A stretch of 64,000 bases of DNA from positions 2,418,001-2,482,000 of the forward strand of contig NZ_JAJONA010000001.1 of NCBI RefSeq assembly GCF_024699985.1. Direction: 5' to 3'. How positions within the stretch are numbered: position 1 is the stretch's first letter; each line of letters begins with the position of its first letter. A program made the translations under genes and the position numbers. Below the pieces are notes generated by a model that saw only the letters and a program-made list of their open reading frames with translations, was not told where the DNA came from and made no database searches. Source of the stretch: Phenylobacterium sp. J367 (GTDB lineage: Bacteria > Pseudomonadota > Alphaproteobacteria > Caulobacterales > Caulobacteraceae). Below, piece after piece: positions 42,811 to 51,671 of this stretch.

Positions 42811-43299
42811 ATGGCCGACACCCGCGAGCTGACCGAGAAGTTCTGGAAGGCGGTCAAGTCCGACCGCACCGTCATGCTGGGCCTGCACGGCGTCGAGGAC
42901 GACATGGGCCAGCCCATGACCGTCCTGCTGGACGACGAGCGCCCGGAGGGGCCGCTCTACATCTTCACCGCCAAGGACACCGACCTCGTCCAGGCGCTGG
43001 GCGGCCGCGGCGCGGCGCACATCCAGTTCGCCTCGAAGGGCCACGACCTGTTCGCGGCCGTGGAGGGCGAGCTGATCGAGGACAACGACCGGGCGATGAT
43101 CGATCGCCTGTGGAACCCGTTCGTGGCCGCCTGGTACGAGGGCGGCAAGGACGATCCGAAGCTGCAGCTCCTGCGCTTCGAGCCGGACCACGCGCAGATC
43201 TGGCTGAACGAGAACAGCCTGTTCGCCGGCCTCAAGGTCCTGCTCGGCCGCGACCCGAAGAAGGACTACGCCGACAAGACCGCTGAAGTCCGCCTCTAG
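42811..43299 (+). CDS. Pyridoxamine 5'-phosphate oxidase family protein (general stress protein 26-like)
   Basis: 162 residues: MADTRELTEKFWKAVKSDRT, GPLYIFTAKDTDLVQAL, HIQFASKGHDLFAAVEGEL and AWYEGGKDDPKLQLLRFEPD. This is the split-barrel flavin-binding family; YciQ/GSP26-type members bind FMN/FAD but usually do not make PLP. Intact. Its stop overlaps the helicase stop by 4 bases (convergent). Confidence 0.85.
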   Translation: MADTRELTEKFWKAVKSDRTVMLGLHGVEDDMGQPMTVLLDDERPEGPLYIFTAKDTDLVQALGGRGAAHIQFASKGHDLFAAVEGELIEDNDRAMIDRLWNPFVAAWYEGGKDDPKLQLLRFEPDHAQIWLNENSLFAGLKVLLGRDPKKDYADKTAEVRL

Positions 43300-45103
43300 C
43301 GCGGCTTGCGGGGCAGCTTGGCCCCCGGCGGCTTGCCGCCGGGAGGCTTGCCGCCGGGAGGCTTGCCGCCCGGCTTGCCCGCATAGGGCTTGCGCGGGCG
43401 GTCGTCCTGGCTGCGCGGCGGGGCGTCGTTGCCGCGGCGCGGCGGCGGACCGCGACGGGGACCGCCGGTCCGCGGCCCGCGCTCGTTCGGGCCGGGATCG
43501 CCGGCCGGCTCGATCTGCAGGTCCCGGTCGTCGGTGGCCTGCGACACCGCCTGGCGGAAGCGCGCCTCGGCGGCGCGGGTGATCTCGAACTTGGTCTCGC
43601 GGTCGAAGATGCGGATCTGGCCGATGTCGGCCTTGGTCACGTGGCCGAGCCGGCAGATCAGCGGGATGAGCCACTTGGGATCGGCGTTGTTCTTGCGGCC
43701 CAGGCTGATGCGGAACCAGGAGGCGTCCATCACCTCGTAGGTCGAGGGCGCCGCGGGCCGGCCGCTCGGCCCGGTCGCGGGGCGAGGGCGCGTGCGGCAC
43801 GTCCTCGAGGATCTCCTCCGGCTCGGGCAGACGGGCGCGGTAGAGGCGGATCAGGGCGGCGGCCACGGCGTCGGCGCCGCGCTCTTCAAGCAGCCGGCGG
43901 CCCAGCGCCAGGTCGGCTTCGTTCGGGGCCTCGATGAGAAGCTGGTCCTTCAGCAGCCGCTCCTGGTCGCGGGCGCGGACCTCGTCGGGGGTGGGCGGAC
44001 CGGACCACTCGGCCTCGACGCCGGCCGAGTCGAGAAGCTGCTCGGCCTTGCGGCGGCGGTTGTGCGGCACCAGCAGGACGGAGACGCCCTTCTTGCCGGC
44101 CCGGCCGGTGCGGCCCGACCGGTGGAGCAGGGCCGCCTTGTTGATCGGCAGCTCGGCGTGGATCACCAGGCCCAGGTCGGGCAGGTCGAGGCCGCGGGCG
44201 GCCACGTCGGTGGCGACGCAGGCCCGGGCGTGGCCGTCGCGCAGCGACTGGAGCGCGTCGGCGCGCTCCTTCTGCGACAGCTCGCCGGAGAGCTGGACGG
44301 CGGCGAAGCCGCGCTCGCGCAGCGCGCTGTGCAGATGGCGGACGGATTCCCGTGTCGAACAGAAGATCAGCGCGCCCGGCACCTCGAACCAGCGCAGCAG
44401 GTTGACGACGGCGTTCTCCATCTCGGTCGGCGCGCAGCGGACGGCGCGGTACTCGATGTCGCCGTGGGCCTCGTCGCGGCGGATGGTGTCGATGCGGTGG
44501 GCGTCGCGCTGGTAGCGGCGGGCGAGCGCCACGATGTCCTTCGGCAGGGTGGCCGAGAACAGCAGGGTGCGGCGGCCGACCGGCGTGGAGTCGAGGATCT
44601 CTTCCAGGTCCTCGCGGAAGCCCATGTCGAGCATCTCGTCGGCCTCGTCGAGGACGGCGACGCGGAGGTCCTTGAGGATCAGGTTGCCGCGCTCGAGGTG
44701 GTCGCGCAGGCGGCCGGGGGTGCCGACGACGATGTGGCTGCCGGCGGCCAGGGCCCGCTGTTCGCGGCGCGCGTCCATGCCGCCGACGCAGGTGACGATC
44801 TTCGCGCCGGCCGGGGCGTAGAGCCATTCGAGCTCGCGGGCGACCTGCAGGGCGAGCTCACGGGTGGGGGCGATGACCAGGCCGTACGGCTCCTCGGCCG
44901 GGCCGAAGACGGCGGCGTCGCCGAGCAGCTGGTGGGCGGCGGCGAGGCCGAACGCGACGGTCTTGCCCGAGCCGGTCTGGGCCGAGACCAGCAGGTCGCG
45001 GTCGACCGGCGCCTCCAGCACGGCGGCCTGGACGGGGGTCGGCTCGGCGTAGCCCTGGGCTTCTAGCGCGCGCAAGGGCAGGGTGGGTCGCGGGGAACGG
45101 CAT
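43296..45103 (-). CDS. DEAD-box RNA helicase (DeaD/CsdA-like) with low-complexity tail
   Basis: About 601 residues after removing two extra bases (near 45080 and near 43762). Q motif region GYAEPTPVQ, Walker A AQTGSGKT, PTRELA, TPGRL, DEAD in VAVLDEADEMLDMGF, SAT, RGLDLPD and HRSGRTGRAGKKG are all present. After the core comes a DbpA-like RNA-binding segment (MDASWFRISLGRKNNADPKW) and a Gly/Pro/Lys tail with KPPGG repeats. It unwinds structured RNA, probably in ribosome assembly or cold adaptation. Confidence 0.92.
43330..43374 (-). repeat. Tandem 15-base repeats within the helicase tail
   Basis: Three near-identical 15-base units (GGCTTGCCGCCGGGA on the plus strand) start at 43330, 43345 and 43360 and encode repeated KPPGG. 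Length variation between strains would be expected. It is coding, not a CRISPR. Confidence 0.7.
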
Positions 45104-45196
45104 CGGGCGGTCCTTGAAGGTCGCCTCGAAGAACGTGGCGTTAGTGGAACGAGGCGGGCTCCTAGCAGAAACCCGCCCCTTCCGCGAGCTTAACGG

Positions 45197-47111
45197 CTAT
45201 TTGGCCGCGACCACCGGCAGTTCGATGGCGCTGGCCTGGCCGGTCGTGTGGAACACGCGCTGGGTCGCCTTCCGGTAATCCTCGGGCTTCGCGAAGAAGA
45301 TGTTGGGGACGAACGCCTGCGGATTGCGGTCGTAGAGCGGGAACAGGCTCGACTGCACCTGGACCATGATCCGGTGGCCCGGCAGGAAGACGTGGTTCGT
45401 GGTCGGGAGCTCGAAGCGGTACTTCTGGACCTTGCCGGCCGGGATGGCGGTGGGCTTCTCCAGGCTGTCCCGATAGCGGCCGCGGAAGATCTCGATGGCG
45501 ATGGGGAGCTGGTAGCCGCTCATGTCGAGGTCCGAGGCCACGAAGTCCGGCTGGACGTCGATCAGCTTCACGACCCAGTCGCTATCCGTGCCGCTGGTGG
45601 AGGCGAAGAGGTTGACGATCGGCTCGCCGGAGATCTGCAGCGGCGCGGTCAGGGGTTCGGAGACGTAGGTCAGGACGTCGGGCCGCGAGGCGGCGTGGCG
45701 CTGGTCGGACGAGAGCCAGTAGCGCCACTGGTCGGCGACGTCCGTGCGCACCGGCTGGGGCACGTAGGGCACGGGCTTGGCCGGGTCGGAGACATATTCG
45801 TCGAAGGCGGCGCCGCCCTTCGGCGCCTCGAAGCCGAGCTTCAGGCCGGGCTGGAGGTAGAGCGGGCGCATGGCGGACGGACAGCCGTTTTCGCAGGCCA
45901 GCGGCCATGTCTGGTGCTGGGTCCACTGCATGGTCCCGGTCTGGAAGATGGTGACCGGCGGGATGTCGGCCCTGGGCGCGCCGGCCTTCAGGTGCTGATC
46001 GAGGAACGGCTTCATCACCTTGCGGCGGAACTCGGTGGCGGTGTCGCCGGGCAGCTTCAGGGCGCCCATCTGGCGCTGCTCGTAGTTGACGCCGGAGTGG
46101 CGCCAGGCGCCGAGCGCCAGGAAGTTCATGTCGTTGTTCGTGTCCTTCGCCTCGGTGGCCCGGTAGGCGTGGATCGCGCCGTAGATGTCCTCCTGGTCGT
46201 AGAGCGAGCCGACCCAGAGGGTGGGGACCTTCAGCGGCCGCTTCGCCAGGATCTTGTCGAGCGCCTGCTCCTGCCAGAAGGCGTCATAGGCCGGATGCTC
46301 GGTCATCTTGCGGAAGGCCGGGATCTGGTCGACGCCGACCTGCCTGGCGAAGGCGCCCGCGGAGCCGGCGCGCAGGAAGTTCTCGTAGTCGTCGAGCGCC
46401 TCCTTGGGGATGCCCTCGCCCATGCCGCGCACGGTCATCTGGTTCACGAACCAGCCCAGCATGGTCTGGCGGAAGGCGCCGTTCTGGAACCAGTCGTCGC
46501 CCATCCAGCCGTCGATCATCGGGCTCTGCGGCACGGCGGCCTTCAGCGCCGGGTGCGGGTCGGTGAGCGCCATGGCCGTGGTGAACCCCGGATAGGACGA
46601 GCCGATCATGCCCACCCGGCCGTTGGCCTCCTTCGTGTTCTTCGTGAGCCATTCGATGGTGTCGTAGGCGTCGGTGGCGTGGTCGATGGGCGTGTCGTTG
46701 AGCGGCCCGCGCACCGGGCGGGTGAGGACGTAGTCGCCCTCGGACCCGTACTTGCCGCGGACGTCCTGGTAGACGCGGATATAGCCGTCGGCGAGGAAGT
46801 CCTCGTCCATCTGGCTGCCGGTGGCGCCGGCGTAGGGCGAGAGGTTGCGGGCCGCCGAGCGCTTGGCGTTGTAGGGCGTGCGCGTCAGCAGGATCGGCGC
46901 GTCCTTCGCGCCCTTGGGCACGATCATCACCGTGTAGAGCTTCACCCCCGTCGCGCATGGGGATCATCACCTCGCGCTTCTCGTAGTCGAAGCGGTCGGT
47001 GGGCGCCTTGAACGACGCTGGGATGTCCGGCGTCATCGGGGGAGTCTGGGCGCGGGCGGGGGCGGCGAGGGCGACGACGGCCGTGGCGGCGGCGAGCAGG
47101 ATGCGCTTCAT
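45197..47111 (-). CDS. CocE/NonD family hydrolase (S15-like), secreted
   Basis: About 637 residues after removing one extra base in the five-C run at 46945-46949. The signal peptide is MKRILLAAATAVVALAAPAR. The catalytic Ser is in GMIGSSYPGFTTAMAL; VYQDVRGKYGSEGDY and the C-terminal jelly-roll part (YQLPIAIEIFRGRYRDSLEK; LPGHRIMVQVQSSLFP) are characteristic of CocE-type esterases and X-Pro peptidases. The start is 40 bases downstream of purQ on the same strand. The substrate is unknown. Confidence 0.9.
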
Positions 47112-47150
47112 GCGGACGACCCTAGCGGGGCCGCCCGGGGAAGCTCAAGC

Positions 47151-47813
47151 TCAGGCGCTGGCGAGGGCGCTCTGGAAGAGGATGGCGCCGTCGGCCGAGC
47201 CGAGCTCGGCCTCGAAGGCGCGGTCGGGGTGGGGCATGAGGCCCAGCACATTGCCGGCCGGACTGACGATGCCGGCGATGTCCCGCGACGAGCCGTTCGG
47301 ATTGGCGAGGTAGCGGAAGACCACCTGGCCCTCGCCCTCGAGGCGGTCGAGGGTTTCGGCGTCGGCGAAGAAATTCCCCTCGCCGTTGCCGACCGTCATG
47401 GTCACCTCGCGACGGCCCTGGTAGCCGGCGGTGAAGCGGGTCTGGGCGTTGGTGACCTCGAGCTCGACCGGCTTACAGACGTACTTCAGCCCCTCGTTGC
47501 GCAGCAGGGCGCCGGGCAGGAGGCCGACCTCGCAGAGGATCTGGAAGCCGTTGCAGATGCCGACGGTGGCGACGCCGCGTTCCGCAGCCGCCTTCACCTC
47601 GGCCATGATCGGCGAGAGGCCGGCCATGGCGCCGCAGCGCAGGTAGTCTCCGTAGGAGAAGCCGCCCGGCAGGACGATCAGGTCGAGGCCCTTCGGCAGC
47701 TCGGTGTCGCCGTGCCAGACCATGGCCACATCCGCGCCGGTCGACCGCTCGATGGCGACCTTGCAGTCACGGTCGCAGTTGGACCCCGGGAAGACGATGA
47801 CGGCGGCTTTCAT
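47151..47813 (-). CDS. purQ: Phosphoribosylformylglycinamidine synthase subunit PurQ
   Basis: 220 residues, unbroken. A class I glutamine amidotransferase: [29 protein letters not shown], nucleophile Cys in [20 protein letters not shown], and catalytic His in [11 protein letters not shown]. It feeds ammonia to PurL in the FGAM synthase complex. It lies downstream of purC, purS and a lipoprotein gene on the same strand. Confidence 0.96.
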   Translation of the reverse strand: MKAAVIVFPGSNCDRDCKVAIERSTGADVAMVWHGDTELPKGLDLIVLPGGFSYGDYLRCGAMAGLSPIMAEVKAAAERGVATVGICNGFQILCEVGLLPGALLRNEGLKYVCKPVELEVTNAQTRFTAGYQGRREVTMTVGNGEGNFFADAETLDRLEGEGQVVFRYLANPNGSSRDIAGIVSPAGNVLGLMPHPDRAFEAELGSADGAILFQSALASA

Positions 47814-47855
47814 GGCGGGCTCACGTGGCGGGGGTTGGGCGGAAGGTCAAGGGCG

Positions 47856-48227
47856 TCATTGCCGCTTCCAGCTCTTCAGGCTGTCGAGATAGGCGTGGAG
47901 CTGGTCGTAGCCGGCCTTGTCGCCGTAGGGGCAGCCGGTGGTGACCACGTCGGCGCCCTTCACCTGCTGCATCATGATCGCGGGATGGCCGGGAGCGCCC
48001 TCACGGGTGACCAGGTAGGAGGCCTTGCCGTCGGGGGTGGAGTAGTAGTGGTAGGGCTCGGCCGGGTCGCCGGGCGCCTTGGTGAGCGCCTGGGCGGTCA
48101 CGGCGGCGACCTGGGCCTCGAAGGGCTTGCCGCAGTCGAGCGGCAGCGGCGGCGCGGCGGGCGCGTCGGCTTCAGAGCACGCAATGAGGGTGAGGATCGG
48201 GAGGAGCGCGAAGGCGTGCGCCTTCAC
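47856..48227 (-). CDS. Putative lipoprotein inside the purC-purS-purQ cluster
   Basis: 123 residues. The GTG start at 48225-48227 overlaps the purS stop (GTGA). The signal [20 protein letters not shown] has lipobox LIAC. The mature part holds two further Cys (LDCGKPFE and TTGCPYGDK) and the end [13 protein letters not shown]. The family is unknown. Its tight overlap with purS means co-translation, although no purine-related role is evident. Confidence 0.7.
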   Translation of the reverse strand: MKAHAFALLPILTLIACSEADAPAAPPLPLDCGKPFEAQVAAVTAQALTKAPGDPAEPYHYYSTPDGKASYLVTREGAPGHPAIMMQQVKGADVVTTGCPYGDKAGYDQLHAYLDSLKSWKRQ

Positions 48228-48463
48228 GCCACCTCCACGCGGTAGCTTTCGATGACCGTGTTGGCGAGGAGCTTCTCGCACATGGCCTTGACCTCGGCCT
48301 CGGCGGCGGCGGGGTCGGAGCCCTTCAGGTCGAACTCGATGGTCTTGCCGACGCGGACGTGCTCGACCGAGGGCCAGCCCAGGCCGTGCAGGGCCTGCTC
48401 GACGGCCTTGCCCTGGACGTCGAGGACGCCGGGCTTGAGGAAGACGTGAACCTTCGCGCGCAC
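48224..48463 (-). CDS. purS: Phosphoribosylformylglycinamidine synthase subunit PurS
   Basis: 79 residues: [40 protein letters not shown] and [14 protein letters not shown], the standard PurS sequence. PurS bridges PurL and PurQ in the FGAM synthase complex. It starts with GTG overlapping the purC stop (TAGTG). Confidence 0.95.
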   Translation of the reverse strand: MRAKVHVFLKPGVLDVQGKAVEQALHGLGWPSVEHVRVGKTIEFDLKGSDPAAAEAEVKAMCEKLLANTVIESYRVEVA

Positions 48464-49217
48464 TAGTGGAGGCCCCCTGAATCACGGTGGGCATCTCCTT
48501 CATGATCCCGAGCCGACGCGCAACCTCGGTGTAGCTCTCGATGACGTTGCCGAGGTCGCGGCGGAAGCGGTCCTTGTCGAGCTTCTCGTTCGTCTGGCTG
48601 TCCCACAGCCGGCACGAATCCGGGCTGATCTCGTCGGCCAGGATGATCCGGGCGTAGTCGTTCTCCCAGATGCGGCCGAACTCGATCTTGAAGTCGACGA
48701 GGGTGATGCCGACCGCGCCGAACATGCCGGTCAGGAAGTCGTTCACCCTGAGGGTGAGCGCCATCATGTCGTCGATCTCCTGGGTGGACGCCCAGTTGAA
48801 GGCGGTGATGTGCTCCTCGGCGACCATCGGGTCGTGGAGCTTGTCGTCCTTGAGGTAGAATTCGATGATCGAGCGGGGCAGGGCCTGGCCCTCGGGCAGG
48901 CCGAAGCGCTTGGAGAGCGAGCCGGCGGCCACATTGCGGCAGACCACCTCCAGCGGAATGATCTCCACCTCGCGGATGAGCTGCTCGCGCAGGTTCAGAC
49001 GCTTGATGAAGTGGTTCTGAACTCCGATCGAGTTCAGCCGCGTCATGATGTACTCGCTGATGCGGTTGTTGATCACCCCCTTGCCCTCGAGCACGGCCTT
49101 CTTGGTCGCGTCGAATGCAGTGGTGTCGTCCTTGAAGTACTGGATCAGCGTGCCTGGCTCGGGCCCTTCGTAGAGGATCTTGGCCTTGCCTTCGTAGATC
49201 TTCTTACGGCGGGTCAT
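48463..49217 (-). CDS. purC: Phosphoribosylaminoimidazole-succinocarboxamide synthase
   Basis: About 251 residues. [71 protein letters not shown] and [20 protein letters not shown] are clear SAICAR synthase motifs (CAIR + aspartate + ATP). One base is missing in a five-base run at 48473-48477; restored, the protein ends VIQGGLH. First gene of the purC-purS-lipoprotein-purQ run. A hairpin with a T-run lies in its leader. Confidence 0.95.
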
Positions 49218-49260
49218 CTCTCAGCCTTCTCCGCGCGAGGACTTGCCGGTCGGTGAAACG

Positions 49261-49292
49261 AAAAACGCGCGCGGCTGATCCCTGCGCGCGCG
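49261..49292 (-). terminator. Terminator-like hairpin in the purC leader (possible attenuator)
   Basis: On the minus strand two CGCGCGCG arms with an 11-base loop are followed by five Ts, about 44 bases upstream of the purC start. No minus-strand gene ends here, since the gene above is divergent. A terminator in this position suits premature termination of the pur message. It has no known riboswitch consensus that I can recognise. Confidence 0.5.
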
Positions 49293-49446
49293 GATCCGAC
49301 TCGGCCTCTCGCTCAATTCAAGGCGGGCGGAAATTAGCGGATGCCAGGGCGTCGCGCAAACGTGGGGACGCGAGCCCCGCTTTCGATTGCGGCCCGGGGC
49401 CTGCCGGGATATGTGGTCGCCCGCTTTCCGCGCTTTCGGGGACCAC

Positions 49447-49770
49447 ATGACGACCTTTGACGAACGTGAACGGGGTTTCGAGAAGAAGTTCGCGCTCGAT
49501 CAGGAGCAGGAGTTCAAGGCCACCGCGCGCCGCAACCGCATGCTCGGCGAATGGGCCGCGGGCCTGATGGGCCTGCAGGGGCCGCAGATCGCGGAGTACG
49601 CCAAGGCGGTGGTGAAGTCCGACTTCGAGCAGCCGGGCGACGAGGACGTGTTCCGCAAGGTCTTCGAGGACCTGAAGGGCGCCGGCGGCTCCACGACCGA
49701 AGGCGAAGTGCGCATGAAGATGGCCGAACTGCTGGCCCAGGCGCGCGAGAGCGTCCGCAACGAGGGCTGA
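49447..49770 (+). CDS. ATPase inhibitor subunit zeta (DUF1476)
   Basis: 107 residues: MTTFDERERGFEKKFALDQE, ATARRNRMLGEWAAGLMGL, QIAEYAKAVVKSDFEQPGDE and KMAELLAQARESVR. This is the alphaproteobacterial zeta subunit that inhibits the F1-ATPase, and it is commonly encoded near purC in this group. The start at 49447 gives the usual N-terminus. Divergent from purC. Confidence 0.9.
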   Translation: MTTFDERERGFEKKFALDQEQEFKATARRNRMLGEWAAGLMGLQGPQIAEYAKAVVKSDFEQPGDEDVFRKVFEDLKGAGGSTTEGEVRMKMAELLAQARESVRNEG

Positions 49771-49780
49771 GGCTCTCCGG

Positions 49781-49840
49781 TCAGGCCCTCTCCCTACCCT
49801 CTCCCTCTCCGCTTCGCGGGGGGAGAGGAGTGGAACTGAG
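49781..49840. repeat. Second copy of the CTCTCCC-type repeat
   Basis: CCCTCTCCCTACCCTCTCCC and the following GGGGGGAGAGGAG hairpin match 11598-11646 almost base for base. It fills the gap between the zeta subunit and the aldehyde dehydrogenase. Confidence 0.65.
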
Positions 49841-49863
49841 CGGCCGAGCCAAATCGGCGCGCC

Positions 49864-51281
49864 TTAAGCCTTGATCGCGCCCTCCAGGTACTTTCGGATG
49901 CCGGGACCGTAGGGCGGGCGGAGCGCCTGGAGCGGGCCGATGTCCTTCTTGATCTGGCTGAACACCGCCTTCCGGTGGCTGAATTCCTTGAAGCCGTCGT
50001 GGCCGTGGTAGCTGCCCATGCCTGAAGGGCCGACGCCGCCGAACGGCAGCTCTTCCTGGGCCACATGCATGATCACGTCGTTGACGGTGACGCCGCCCGG
50101 CGTGGTCGAGCCCAGCACCTTCTCCTGCTCGGCGGCGTCGGCGCCGAAGTAGTAGAGGCCGAGCGGCCGGTCGCGGCCGTTCACATAGGCGATGGCCTCG
50201 TCGACGCTCGTGTAGCCCTTCACCGGCAGGACAGGCCCGAAGATCTCTTCCTGCATCACCTTCATGTCGTCGGTGGGGTCGAGGATCAGGGTGGGCGCGA
50301 TCTTGCGGTGCTCCTGCTGGGTCAGGTCCTCGCCCTCCGGCTTCAGCTCGACGATCCGGGCGCCCTTGGCGCGGGCGTCGTCCACATAGCCCTTGATGCG
50401 GCGTAGTGCCGCTGGGCCACGATGGAGGTGTAGTCGGGGTTGTCCTTGATGGTCGGGAACATCTTCGAGACCGAGGCGCGGGCCGCGTCGACGAAGCCGT
50501 CGACCTTGTCCTTCGGGGCCAGGACGTAGTCCGGGGCGAGGCAGATCTGGCCCGCGTTGAGCGTCTTGCCGTTCATGATCCGCGCGGCCGCCACCGGGAG
50601 GTCGGCGCTTTCGCCCAGGATCACCGGGCTCTTGCCGCCCAGTTCGAGCGTCAGCGGCACCAGGTTGTCGGCCGCGGCGCGCATGACGTGGCGGGCGATG
50701 GACGTCGCGCCGGTGAAGATCATGTGGTCGAAGGGCAGGTGGGCGAAGGCCTCGCCGACGTCGGGGCCGCCGACCACGACGGCGATCTCCTCCTCCGAGA
50801 AGGCCTTGCCGAACATCGCCTTCATCAGGTCGGAGGTGGCGGGGGTGTATTCCGAGGGCTTGATCATCGCCCGGTTGCCCGCCGCCAGGATGCCCGCCAG
50901 CGGGGCGAAGGTCAGGTTCACCGGGAAGTTCCAGGGGCTGATCACGCCGACCACGCCCTTCGGCTGGAAGCGGACCTCGGCCTTGGCGCCGAAGAGGCCG
51001 AGGATGGCGGGCGTCGGCTTCCGCTTCTCCGGCTTCATCCACTTCCTGAGGTTCGCCTTGGCGTGCTTCAGCGGCCCGATGGAGCCGGCCACGTCGGTGA
51101 AGGCGGTGGCCTCCTTCGAGCGCGAGCCGAAGTCGGCGTTCAGGGCGTCCTCGATGGCGCGGCGGTTGTCGACCAGGAGCTGGATGCAGCGGTCGATGCG
51201 GTCGATGCGCGTCTGGGCGCTCGGTTCGCCGTCGCGCAGATGGGCCGCCTTCTGGGCGGCCAGGATCGCTTGCATGTCCAT
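49864..51281 (-). CDS. Coniferyl-aldehyde-dehydrogenase-type ALDH
   Basis: About 472 residues after restoring one missing base near 50404, which rejoins QRHYARIKGYVDDA. GVVGVISPWNFPVNLTFAPL, FTGATSIARHVM, LTLELGGKSPVILGESAD, catalytic Cys in NAGQICLAPDYVL and EEIFGPVLPVKGYTSVDEAI mark an aldehyde dehydrogenase; the SPWNFPVNLT/ICLAPDY combination points to the coniferyl aldehyde dehydrogenase group. It oxidises aldehydes to acids with NAD(P)+. No aromatic catabolic genes are adjacent. Confidence 0.9.
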
Positions 51282-51317
51282 TGTGGCGTCCTCCCTCGGC
51301 GAGGAGAGGACGGGCCC

Positions 51318-51662
51318 TTACGTTGCGACCGTCAAGCGCTCGAAATAGGGGCGGCTGACCTTCTTGGGCACGATCTGCGCCCAGGCCTCGCGCAGGAGCT
51401 GGGCGAGCTCCTCCGCGTCGAGGCCGTCGTAGGCCACGTAAGCCCACTTCACCGTCGCCACCGGGCAGGGCTGGAAGGTCTCCGGCCGGATCTCGAACAG
51501 CAGCTCCTGATGGCCGCGCTCCAGCTTGAGGATCGCGCGCTCGCCGGAGGTCAGGGCGAAGGTCTTCCGGCCGACGTTGAACCAGGCCTCGCCGCGATAG
51601 GAGACCTCCTCGGCGCCCGGGAGCGCGAGGGCCGCCGTCCGCAGGTCGTCGAGCGTGGCCAT
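51318..51662 (-). CDS. MmcQ/YjbR family protein
   Basis: 114 residues: MATLDDLRTAALALPGAEEV, WFNVGRKTFALTSGERAILK, FQPCPVATVKWAYVAYDGLD and LLREAWAQIVPKKVSR. This is the double-wing MmcQ/YjbR fold, often annotated DNA-binding without proven targets. Intact. It lies between the aldehyde dehydrogenase and an HWE kinase, all on the same strand. Confidence 0.85.
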   Translation of the reverse strand: MATLDDLRTAALALPGAEEVSYRGEAWFNVGRKTFALTSGERAILKLERGHQELLFEIRPETFQPCPVATVKWAYVAYDGLDAEELAQLLREAWAQIVPKKVSRPYFERLTVAT

Positions 51663-51671
51663 GGCCGGAGC

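Noticed and set aside
43330..43374. Regular 15-base repeats considered as a CRISPR or minisatellite locus
   Set aside because: No spacers; they encode KPPGG repeats in the helicase tail.
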